Shown piece by piece: positions 1-5,177 of a stretch of DNA of 5,177 nt. The position numbers and the translations under genes were made by a program. A model generated the notes under the pieces. The model did no database searches. It was not told the origin of the DNA and saw nothing but the letters and a program-made list of their open reading frames with translations. Positions within the stretch are counted from its first letter, which is position 1, and each line of letters begins with the position of its first letter. Source of the DNA: Candidatus Lindowiibacteriota bacterium (lineage in GTDB: Bacteria > Lindowbacteria > 2-12-FULL-62-27); contig JAHFCY010000232.1 in NCBI GenBank assembly GCA_023249255.1, forward strand, positions 1 through 5,177. Reading direction: 5' to 3'.

Positions 1-1
1 G

Positions 2-778
2 ATGGGTGTTTTCATCGTCTCCTACCCGCGCGCCCTGATTCGCAATATGGTTCTCGTGTTGATCCGGCCTGTTTTTATTTCATTGCCGGCCTGGGTGGTG
101 CTGGGTATGTGGTTTCTCGAGCAGGGATTCATGACATTTTATTTGACCGAACACACGTCGGTCGCCGTTTGGGCCCATATTGGAGGGTTTCTGGCCGGCG
201 CTGTTTGCGGTTATATCTTCCCTGCCATGCAGAAAACGCCGGAATACGCAGTCGGCGCGGCTGCAGATTCATCCACCGATGCCGGCCAACACCTCGAAAA
301 AATGAAAGCGGCGGTTGAAAAAGATCCGTCCGACCTTGGCCGGCGGCACGCTCTGGCGATAGCCGCGGCGAACGCCGGCGACCAGGCCCTTTCCATACAG
401 GAGGCGAAATACCTGTACGCACGCATTCCGGATCATGATATGAAACGCCGACTCGATATACGGCTTCTTCAGATGTCCATGGGCGAATCGGACACGACAG
501 CCAGGGGCATGCTGGAACTGGCCGAGGGATTTTATGAGACGGGACACGCGGACAAGGCTTATCCGCTGTATCGACAGGTTCTGGATGGCTGGCCGGATCA
601 TCCGCGGCGGCCCTTGGTCATGGTGCGATTGGGAGAAATCCTGGCCGAACATTTTCAGAAGCCGCAGGAAGCGATTCCGCTTCTGGAAGAAGTTTCGAAA
701 GGGGATCCGAGGAACGGGCTGGTACAGGAAGCGCAATTTCTGCTGAAGAAAATCATTCCACTAAAAGATGCCGGTTAG
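2..778 (+). CDS. Rhomboid-family intramembrane serine protease, C-terminal part, with TPR-like tail (5' end outside window)
   Basis: Rhomboids cleave membrane proteins inside the lipid bilayer with a Ser-His dyad. The visible fragment (258 residues) opens with the end of the helix that follows the GxSG serine motif, then a YPRA loop (residues 8-11), a hydrophobic helix around 27-40 containing LPAWVVLG, and the last core helix around 54-73 with AHIGGFLAG; H59 is the expected catalytic histidine. In related bacterial rhomboids the catalytic Ser lies about 65 residues before this His, so here it should sit only some 6-7 codons before base 2. The first Met is therefore probably internal and the gene is truncated by the window edge. 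After a Gln/Thr/Ala-rich linker (about 77-96), residues 97-250 are soluble, helical and TPR-like; the clearest repeats are around 167-200 and 204-240. With six core helices this tail would be cytoplasmic (inference). The TAG stop interlocks with the convergent small gene. Confidence 0.9.
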   Translation: MGVFIVSYPRALIRNMVLVLIRPVFISLPAWVVLGMWFLEQGFMTFYLTEHTSVAVWAHIGGFLAGAVCGYIFPAMQKTPEYAVGAAADSSTDAGQHLEKMKAAVEKDPSDLGRRHALAIAAANAGDQALSIQEAKYLYARIPDHDMKRRLDIRLLQMSMGESDTTARGMLELAEGFYETGHADKAYPLYRQVLDGWPDHPRRPLVMVRLGEILAEHFQKPQEAIPLLEEVSKGDPRNGLVQEAQFLLKKIIPLKDAG

Positions 779-1053
779 TGCCTGTCCAAATCCACCATCT
801 TCCTGTTCAAGTCTTCGACCCGCTTCGCTTCCAGTTGTTGAACCTCCCGAACCCGATCGACCGATTTTTGCATACTCTCGACCGACTGCGTGGCAACAAT
901 TGGTTCTTCCGCCTTCTTCTCCTCTTTCCCTCCGAAGCGGGTCACCCAAAGGATGGCAACAATCAGGGCCGCGACCAGAAGCACGATGAGAGTCGAGCCG
1001 CGTTGAGAGGATCGTGGGGCTAATGGGACGCGTGCCTGTTTTGGCTGTTTCAT
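775..1053 (-). CDS. Small single-pass membrane protein with pilin-like N-terminus and coiled-coil tail, function unknown
   Basis: I do not recognise a named family. From the ATG at 1053 the product has 92 residues: a basic N-terminus (1-18), a hydrophobic helix at about 20-38 starting RGSTLIVLLV, a short Gly/Lys/Glu-rich stretch (41-50), and a charged helical tail. Hydrophobic residues V58, M61, V65, V68, V79, L82, M86 and L89 keep a 3-4 heptad rhythm, interrupted by Q72 and E75, as in a coiled coil. The helix start resembles a type IV prepilin cleavage site (G19|S20), but the usual Glu at mature position 5 is Val, so it may simply be a membrane anchor. A TTG at 1062 is an alternative in-frame start; I chose the ATG because the TTG lies in a good -10 hexamer. 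The stop overlaps the convergent rhomboid gene. Opposing plus-strand frames lack comparable protein features. It lies 111 bases downstream of cca and may have its own promoter. Confidence 0.65.
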   Translation of the reverse strand: MKQPKQARVPLAPRSSQRGSTLIVLLVAALIVAILWVTRFGGKEEKKAEEPIVATQSVESMQKSVDRVREVQQLEAKRVEDLNRKMVDLDRH

Positions 1054-1061
1054 TGGTCTCA

Positions 1062-1090
1062 ATTATACTTCATATTACTTCGGCGGTAAA
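1062..1090 (-). promoter_or_regulatory. Candidate sigma70-type promoter for the small membrane-protein gene
   Basis: Read on the minus strand, a perfect TATAAT hexamer lies at 1067-1062, with TTTACC at 1090-1085 as a 4-of-6 match to the -35 box and a 17-base spacer. Transcription would start near 1055, almost directly at the ATG at 1053, so the message would be leaderless or nearly so; no convincing Shine-Dalgarno is seen before that ATG. The surrounding gap is more AT-rich than its neighbours, so a chance match is possible. Confidence 0.35.
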
Positions 1091-1109
1091 ATCGAATTGG
1101 TATTCCGCC
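1082..1109. repeat. Short inverted repeat in the cca/small-gene gap
   Basis: GGCGG at 1082-1086 pairs with CCGCC at 1105-1109, with two further A-T pairs inside (1088 with 1103, 1090 with 1101) and mismatches between. There is no U-tract on either strand, so it is not a convincing intrinsic terminator. It overlaps the -35 region of the candidate promoter and could be an operator, a weak hairpin or chance. Confidence 0.3.
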
Positions 1110-1131
1110 ATATCGCCATCTGTAACCGAAA

Positions 1132-1154
1132 CAATTCAACGCCTGACCCCGATT
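1132..1154. repeat. REP-transposase-associated-like motif (TTCAACGCCTGACCCCG core)
   Basis: The core at 1136-1151 and flanks resemble, from memory, sequences of the form AA(T/G)TCAAGxCCTGACCCC that recur between genes in many bacteria and flank REP-associated Y1 (IS200-like) transposase genes. No transposase is present here, so it would be a solitary copy or remnant. Only one copy was noticed in the window; the call depends on recurrence elsewhere in the genome. Confidence 0.3.
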
Positions 1155-1169
1155 GGATTAAATCCTATC
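1151..1169. repeat. 19-base near-perfect palindrome over the cca stop codon
   Basis: The half-sites GATTGGATT and AATCCTATC flank a central A at 1160; only positions 1154 and 1166 fail to pair. The cca TAG stop (1167-1165) lies inside it. The single-base centre makes a hairpin unlikely without opening the inner pairs, so it looks more like a dyad protein-binding site or chance than a terminator. It directly abuts the REP-like motif. Confidence 0.3.
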
Positions 1170-2574
1170 CGGCGCCGCGGCGGATCTCCGGCAACTCACG
1201 GAGGGCATCGTCCCGCGTTTGGATGCGGCCTTCGGCCTGAAGTTCCCGGACGCGTTCGAGAATGCGGCCGATTTCGGGGCCTGGCGACATGTTGAGGGCG
1301 CGCATGACGTCTTCACCCGCGATGAGTTTGGGAGGGACGATGCGGTCTTTTTGGCGGATGTATCGAAGAATGCCGTCAGCGACGAAACGCTTGTGTTTTT
1401 CGTTGAAGTCGGCGGGGAGGGCCGGACCGAGTCCCGCCGCTCGGTCGGCGAGAGAGAAGATCAGCATGCCAAGTCCGTCGTCGCCGCCGAAGTCGCGAAA
1501 GAGGCGGTAAAAAAACCGGTCGAGGTTGCTTTCGATTTCATACAGGCCGGGGCCGAAAATCATGTGCTGGACGACGAGACGGCGCATCAATTCGATTTCG
1601 ACATTGGCGAGACGAAGTTTTTCGCAGATTTCGGCAGTCCGGGCCGCGCCGGCTTTTTCGTGTCCGTAAAAATGTATTTCGCCGTCTGCGTCGGCCATTT
1701 TTGTGGACGGTTTTTCGATGTCGTGGAGAAGACACACAAATCGCAAGTAGGCCGCGCGGGGGCGGTTGCCCACGAGCGGACGGGCGAGATAGTCGCGGAC
1801 GAGTTCAACCGATTCAGGCGGGACGTGCTGTCCGGGCGTGGCAACGATCTCATCTATCGCGTGGAGTGCGGCGAGGCTGTGGCCGAAGACATCGAGATGG
1901 TGAAAGACATTCTGCTCACAGCCGCGCGTCGGCAAAAGTTCCGGAAAAAGCGCGGTCAGCGTGCCGGCGTCGGACATGGATTCGATGGCAGGGCCTGCGG
2001 GAGTGGCCGCGAGAAGGAGAAACCATTCCTCGGCGATGCGTTCCGGCGCGGGGGACCAGACGAGATGATTTCGGGATCGAATGGCGGCCAGAAGCGCCGG
2101 ATCGACGGAAAAACCTAGCGCGGCTTGGAACCGGAACGCGCGGAGGATACGCAGGGGATCAGCGTCGAGATTTTTTTCGGCGACGAAGCATATCCGTCGC
2201 GCGGTGATATCGGCGCGGCCGTTGAAAGGATCAACGATCTCGCCTGAATCGATCGCCTGCGCAAGAGCGTTCATCGTGAAATCGCGCTCGGCAAGGCTCT
2301 CAATCACGCCGCCGGGAGGAATCGGCAGAAGGTCAACGTCATCGCCGCCGCGAAGAACCACGCGGGCGATCCGCCGGTCCTCGTCGAGCGGCACGAAAAA
2401 TCCGTCCAATGCGCGGGCGAGATCGGGCCCGAACGCGAACGGATCCTGCGGAATCAGAAAATCGAAATCTTTGGGCGGTACGCCGCGCACGGCGTCGCGC
2501 ACGGCGCCGCCGACCAGAAAACTGCCGCGCGGAAGATGCCGGGTGATCCGGGCAAGGGGGTCACGGGATTCCAT
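1165..2574 (-). CDS. cca: tRNA nucleotidyltransferase (CCA-adding enzyme)/poly(A) polymerase family protein with HD domain
   Basis: This family adds CCA to tRNA 3' ends, or A residues to RNA, in the cytoplasm. The 469-residue product has a class II nucleotidyltransferase head: GGAVRD at 22-27, the metal-binding pair D36/D38 in KDFDF, a third acidic residue around D81, RDFTMNAL at 97-104, and the DPLRILRAFRF signature at 139-149, followed by PERIAEEW at 177-184. An HD domain spans about 225-380 (H226/H232 region, HD dyad H284-D285, H305, H337, D377). The C-terminal helical segment (about 412-462) carries a PGPEIGRIL signature at 431-439, typical of the CCA/poly(A) polymerase tail. The HD motif reads HDIEKP rather than the usual HDIGKP. 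ATG at 2574 is chosen because it places the GG motif at the normal distance; no clear Shine-Dalgarno is seen. It is 79 bases downstream of htrA, probably co-transcribed. CCA-adding and poly(A) activities cannot be separated from sequence alone. Confidence 0.93.
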   Translation of the reverse strand: MESRDPLARITRHLPRGSFLVGGAVRDAVRGVPPKDFDFLIPQDPFAFGPDLARALDGFFVPLDEDRRIARVVLRGGDDVDLLPIPPGGVIESLAERDFTMNALAQAIDSGEIVDPFNGRADITARRICFVAEKNLDADPLRILRAFRFQAALGFSVDPALLAAIRSRNHLVWSPAPERIAEEWFLLLAATPAGPAIESMSDAGTLTALFPELLPTRGCEQNVFHHLDVFGHSLAALHAIDEIVATPGQHVPPESVELVRDYLARPLVGNRPRAAYLRFVCLLHDIEKPSTKMADADGEIHFYGHEKAGAARTAEICEKLRLANVEIELMRRLVVQHMIFGPGLYEIESNLDRFFYRLFRDFGGDDGLGMLIFSLADRAAGLGPALPADFNEKHKRFVADGILRYIRQKDRIVPPKLIAGEDVMRALNMSPGPEIGRILERVRELQAEGRIQTRDDALRELPEIRRGAG

Positions 2575-2653
2575 GCGGACGGTTTAGCATATCGCGTCGC
2601 CGTTGCCGATAGAGAACAGCGGCGCAAACCGGGAGCGCGGCGAAAATTCTTCT
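2575..2653. other. Intergenic gap between htrA and cca
   Basis: The 79 bases hold no clear terminator, promoter or Shine-Dalgarno. A weak TATGCT on the minus strand near the cca start lacks a matching -35 box. Read-through from htrA to cca is the simplest reading. Confidence 0.5.
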
Positions 2654-4051
2654 TCAGAGACGAATCGTGAACGTCAGGACGACGTTGCGGCGACGGAGGA
2701 CGATTTCGACAATGGAATTTTTCTTCAGACGGCGCTCTGCATTCTCATAATCGCTGACGGTCTGGATACCCCGGCCGTTGATCGAGATGATCACATCGCC
2801 GGGCTGAACGGGCGAAGACTGCATTTTTCCAAACACGCCGGCCGGATTCACAGCCCGAACCACCACGCCCGCGCCGTAGAGGCGGCTATACCGGACAGAC
2901 ATGTCGTCGACCTCTAGTCCAAGATCGACGCGAAGAAGGGATTCGGGCATTTCCCGCGCAGTCAGTTTTGCGACCTGTTCGACACCGTCGGCCGCAAACC
3001 GGACGGCGACGATCTGGCCGATGCGAACCGACATGAGGACCTGCTCGTAGTCCCGCACGTCCCGGATGGGCAGACCATTCATGGATTTGATGACCGCGCC
3101 GGCACGGATGCCGGCTGACGCGGCTTCTCCCGATTCGTTGACGCTCTGGACGACAAGCCCGCCTGCGACCGGCGTTCCAGCTCGCCCACCTGATTTGGAC
3201 TCGACCAGTTCCCAACCGAACCACGCGCCGCGGATTTCACCTTTCGCCAGCACGTCATCCATGACTTTTCGCGCTTGATCGGCCGGGATGGCAAACCCGA
3301 GGCCCTCGGATCCGCCGCTTTTGGAGACGATGGCGGTGTTGATGCCGACGACTTTGCCGTCAGCATTGACGAGCGGGCCGCCGGAATTTCCGGGATTGAT
3401 GGCGGCGTCCGTTTGGATCATGCCGAGATACCGGTAATCCTCTTTGGACGGAAGACGCCGGCCCGTCGCGCTGATGACACCGGCCGTCACGCTGGCTTCA
3501 AGATTCGACGGGGCGCCGATCGCGACGGCCCATTCGCCCAGCGCGAGGTCGGTCGCGGTGCCGAGCGTGACAAACGGAAGTTTTTCAGAGAAATCGTCCG
3601 GCAGGATGATCTGCAGAAGGTCAAGATCGACCGGCAGGCCCCGGCCGACGAGCCGCGCCGGAAAAACGCGGCCGTCCGAAAGAGTCACGCGGATTTCCTC
3701 AGCGCCGGCCACGACATGATCGTTCGTCAGGACCAGTCCCCGGTCGCCGACGATAATCCCGCTGCCGAGACTTCGAACCCGGACGGCTTCCTGAAGCCCG
3801 CCGAAGAACGGGTCGGAAAACCAGTCGGAAAAAAAATCATCGTGAAGACTTCGGAATGGGCTGACCTCCCGCATCGCCACTTTCTCGGCGCCGATCGTAA
3901 CCGTCGCGGGCATGACCGCCTGCACGGCGGAAACGATGGCCGTCCGGCGGGATTCAGACAAGTCAGCGTGGGAGGCAACGGGGAACAGGCAATAGGCGAA
4001 ATAAAAAAAAGCCGCCACGAACAAACACGAGCGGGCAACGCGAACGACCAT
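2654..4051 (-). CDS. htrA: Do/HtrA-family periplasmic serine protease with two PDZ domains
   Basis: HtrA/Deg proteases degrade or refold damaged envelope proteins. From the ATG at 4051 the product has 465 residues, normal for DegP/DegQ types. It has a signal peptide (basic MVVRVAR, hydrophobic core about 8-25, likely cleavage after SHA at 27-29), a trypsin-like domain (about 35-265) with H112 in TNDHVVAGA, D142 in VDLDLL and S223 in GNSGGPLVN, then PDZ1 (about 275-365) and PDZ2 (about 375-462, with GDVIISINGRGI). A Phe-rich loop at 66-84 corresponds to the LA-loop region seen in DegP relatives. The catalytic triad is complete, so it should be active. The frame stays open to 4180, but that extension runs through accB and would bury the signal peptide; the ATG at 4051 fits the signal peptide and has GGAAAG 11 bases upstream. 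It starts 22 bases after accB, so co-transcription is likely. One minor oddity is D144 where small residues are common. Confidence 0.95.
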   Translation of the reverse strand: MVVRVARSCLFVAAFFYFAYCLFPVASHADLSESRRTAIVSAVQAVMPATVTIGAEKVAMREVSPFRSLHDDFFSDWFSDPFFGGLQEAVRVRSLGSGIIVGDRGLVLTNDHVVAGAEEIRVTLSDGRVFPARLVGRGLPVDLDLLQIILPDDFSEKLPFVTLGTATDLALGEWAVAIGAPSNLEASVTAGVISATGRRLPSKEDYRYLGMIQTDAAINPGNSGGPLVNADGKVVGINTAIVSKSGGSEGLGFAIPADQARKVMDDVLAKGEIRGAWFGWELVESKSGGRAGTPVAGGLVVQSVNESGEAASAGIRAGAVIKSMNGLPIRDVRDYEQVLMSVRIGQIVAVRFAADGVEQVAKLTAREMPESLLRVDLGLEVDDMSVRYSRLYGAGVVVRAVNPAGVFGKMQSSPVQPGDVIISINGRGIQTVSDYENAERRLKKNSIVEIVLRRRNVVLTFTIRL

Positions 4052-4062
4052 GAATGCCACGT

Positions 4063-4068
4063 CTTTCC
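4063..4068 (-). promoter_or_regulatory. Likely ribosome binding site of htrA
   Basis: On the minus strand GGAAAG lies 11 bases before the ATG at 4051, within the short gap after the accB stop. The alternative GTG at 4060 would be only 2 bases from this site, too close, which favours the ATG and the signal peptide beginning MVVRVAR. Confidence 0.45.
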
Positions 4069-4073
4069 GGGTG

Positions 4074-4553
4074 TCAGCCGGCGGGGTCGACTTCGAAGAG
4101 GACTGCGCCGGACTCGACGGGCTCGGCGTTGTCAGCGCATATTTTGACGATTTTTCCGGAACACTCGGCTTTGATTTCATTCATGACTTTCATGGCCTCG
4201 ATAATGCAGACAGTCGTTGAGGGAGTGACCTTGTCGCCCTCATTGGCGTACGGCGGGGAACTCGGAGAGGTGGACCGGTAGAACGTGCCGGCCATGGGCG
4301 AACGGATTTTGAGAAACGCCGAGTCGGCGGCGGGCGCAGGCGCGGCGGGCGCGGGCACGGCGGGTTCGGCGTGGTGGGGCTGGATCGGGACTCCGACGAG
4401 AGGAGCGCCGAGACGCACGTCGACCCGGGATTTTTCGTCTTCGATCAGGATTTCGTCCAGCCCGTGTTCGGCCATGAATTCCTTGATTTCGTCGGCCAGT
4501 TCGGGCGCGGCCGGATTTTTTTTGGAGGATGGCCGGCTGGATTTTTTTTTCAT
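4074..4553 (-). CDS. accB: Biotin carboxyl carrier protein of acetyl-CoA carboxylase (AccB)
   Basis: AccB carries biotin between the biotin carboxylase and carboxyltransferase halves of acetyl-CoA carboxylase, the first committed step of fatty-acid synthesis. The 159-residue product has the usual length and layout: a basic N-terminus, a helical segment with ADEIKEFMAEHGLDEI (20-35), a short strand region (36-52), a Pro/Ala linker (about 62-77), and a biotinyl/lipoyl domain (about 80-157) with SPMAGTFY (85-92) and the biotin-attachment motif EAMKVMNEI, in which K122 is the modified lysine. The ATG overlaps the hflX stop as ATGA with no clear Shine-Dalgarno, implying translational coupling. Most bacteria place accC directly after accB; here htrA follows instead, so the carboxylase subunit must be encoded elsewhere or be absent. 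The start is followed by A9 (codons 2-4) and an A8 run a few codons later. Confidence 0.95.
   Translation of the reverse strand: MKKKSSRPSSKKNPAAPELADEIKEFMAEHGLDEILIEDEKSRVDVRLGAPLVGVPIQPHHAEPAVPAPAAPAPAADSAFLKIRSPMAGTFYRSTSPSSPPYANEGDKVTPSTTVCIIEAMKVMNEIKAECSGKIVKICADNAEPVESGAVLFEVDPAG
4550..4553 (-). other. ATGA stop/start overlap joining hflX and accB
   Basis: The accB ATG (4553-4551) and hflX TGA (4552-4550) share two bases. The region just upstream is GC-rich with no purine-rich Shine-Dalgarno, so ribosomes finishing hflX probably re-initiate on accB. This ties accB output to hflX translation (inference). Confidence 0.8.
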
Positions 4554-5177
4554 GAGAGGGCGTGGGCCCGGGGCGCCGTCAGTTTTTGCCGGATGGCTTC
4601 GCGCAGGGAGGCCAGGCCCATGCCGGTATGGGCGGAGATGAAAACCGAATCGGGAAATTCGCGCAAGAGATGGTCCGGAAGGACATCAAGCCGGTCGGCC
4701 TTGTTGAGCACGGTGAGGACGGACCGGTCGGCGGCGATTTTGGCGAGGACGTCGCGGACGACTTCGGCATGCCGGCGAAATTCCGGCGCGGACACGTCGA
4801 GAACGTGCAGAACGAGATCGGCCTCGCGGACTTCGTCCAGCGTCGACAGAAACGCGTCGAACAGATGGTCCGGAAGATGCCGGATGAATCCGACGGTATC
4901 GCTGAGAAGAACGCGAAAGGGTGCGGACGTTCCGTTCTGGGGTGGATAGACGACGGCGGCGGTTTTGGTGTCGAGCGTGGAAAAGAGGCGGTTTTCGGCA
5001 AGGACGCCGGCTCGGGTGAAGGCGTTCAAGAGTGTCGACTTTCCGGCGTTCGTGTAGCCGACCAGCGCGACGCGCGGGATGCCGGCCCGGCTCGACCGCT
5101 GAACGCCGCGGGCGCGGCCCATCCTGTCTATCTGTTCCTGCAAAATACTCAAACGCTTTCGAGCCATCCGACGGTCG
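4550..5177 (-). CDS. hflX: Ribosome-associated GTPase HflX, C-terminal part (5' end outside window)
   Basis: HflX binds the 50S subunit and splits stalled or stressed ribosomes. The frame stays open to the right edge, where the codons before the Met at 5167 read Asp-Arg-Arg, matching the ETDRR segment of the HflX glycine-rich/coiled-coil region; that Met is therefore probably internal. Counting from it, the GTPase domain shows G1 GYTNAGKST (37-45), G2 around T64 in FSTLDT, G3 DTVG (90-93) followed by FIRHLPDHLFDAFLSTLDEV-like switch sequence, G4 NKAD (155-158) and G5 SAH (178-180). All GTP-binding motifs are present. The protein ends about 25 residues after G5, so it lacks a long C-terminal extension. 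A slightly long loop (PPQNGTSAPF, 75-84) precedes G3. It is the first visible member of the minus-strand unit; the promoter is beyond the window. Confidence 0.95.
   Translation of the reverse strand, partial: DRRMARKRLSILQEQIDRMGRARGVQRSSRAGIPRVALVGYTNAGKSTLLNAFTRAGVLAENRLFSTLDTKTAAVVYPPQNGTSAPFRVLLSDTVGFIRHLPDHLFDAFLSTLDEVREADLVLHVLDVSAPEFRRHAEVVRDVLAKIAADRSVLTVLNKADRLDVLPDHLLREFPDSVFISAHTGMGLASLREAIRQKLTAPRAHALS

Larger units (their letters stand above)
1054..1164. other. Intergenic gap between cca and the small membrane-protein gene
   Basis: This 111-base, comparatively AT-rich stretch is the largest non-coding piece in the window. It holds the candidate promoter, two inverted repeats and the REP-like motif described separately. 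No open frame with protein-like features, no tRNA-like fold and no clear rho-independent terminator for cca were seen. Confidence 0.6.

Noticed and set aside
768-1023. Plus-strand open frames opposite the small membrane-protein gene
   Set aside because: They lack a start context and membrane or helical patterning, whereas the minus-strand frame shows a transmembrane helix and heptad repeats.
1053-1062. TTG at 1062 as the start of the small membrane protein
   Set aside because: It adds only three residues and falls within the TATAAT hexamer; the ATG at 1053 is in frame and simpler, though the TTG cannot be excluded.
1082-1109. Intrinsic terminator for cca
   Set aside because: The stem has only five contiguous pairs with a long loop and no following U-run on either strand.
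1219-2118. 299-codon open frame on the plus strand opposite cca
   Set aside because: It lies wholly antisense to a gene with all expected nucleotidyltransferase and HD motifs. Its translation is charged and low in recognisable motifs, as expected for a GC-rich shadow frame.
2603-2917. 104-codon plus-strand open frame over the htrA 3' end and gap
   Set aside because: Most of it is antisense to the PDZ2 domain, and it has no recognisable motif or ribosome binding site.
3275-4147. 290-codon open frame on the plus strand opposite htrA
   Set aside because: It is antisense to the intact protease domain, with Arg/Asp/Gly-rich composition and no domain signature; a codon-bias shadow.
4052-4180. 43-residue N-terminal extension of the htrA frame
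   Set aside because: It overlaps the conserved 3' end of accB, is Ser/Pro/Lys-rich, and would place the signal peptide internally; the ATG at 4051 is the better start.

Overview
The window is ordinary chromosomal bacterial DNA, GC-rich (estimated by eye at close to 60 %) and densely coding. It holds five recognisable protein genes and one small unrecognised one. A cell with an inner and an outer membrane is suggested by the exported Do/HtrA-type protease with a clear signal peptide and two PDZ domains. The lineage cannot be fixed from the sequence; the atypical gene order is compatible with a poorly sampled Gram-negative-type phylum, but that is inference.

Layout. The only plus-strand gene is at the left edge (up to 778): the C-terminal part of a rhomboid-family intramembrane protease with a TPR-like helical tail. 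Everything else is on the minus strand and reads right to left: hflX (its 5' part is outside the right edge), accB, htrA, and a CCA-adding enzyme/poly(A) polymerase with an HD domain. After a 111-base gap comes a small membrane-anchored coiled-coil protein. The small gene converges on the rhomboid gene, and their stop codons interlock (TAG at 776-778, TAA at 777-775).

How the genes fit together. hflX and accB overlap in an ATGA junction, htrA starts 22 bases after accB, and cca starts 79 bases after htrA. This looks like one co-directional transcription unit whose promoter lies beyond the right edge. The members have different tasks: ribosome rescue/splitting GTPase, fatty-acid synthesis carrier, periplasmic protein quality control and tRNA maturation. 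It looks like a housekeeping/stress operon rather than a dedicated pathway. accB lacks its usual partner accC immediately downstream.

The only substantial non-coding DNA is 1054-1164. It holds a promoter-like sequence for the small gene, two short inverted repeats, and a motif resembling sequences I recall near REP-associated (Y1/IS200-like) transposases. I see no CRISPR, tRNA, rRNA, prophage or intact insertion sequence, and no convincing new multi-gene system.
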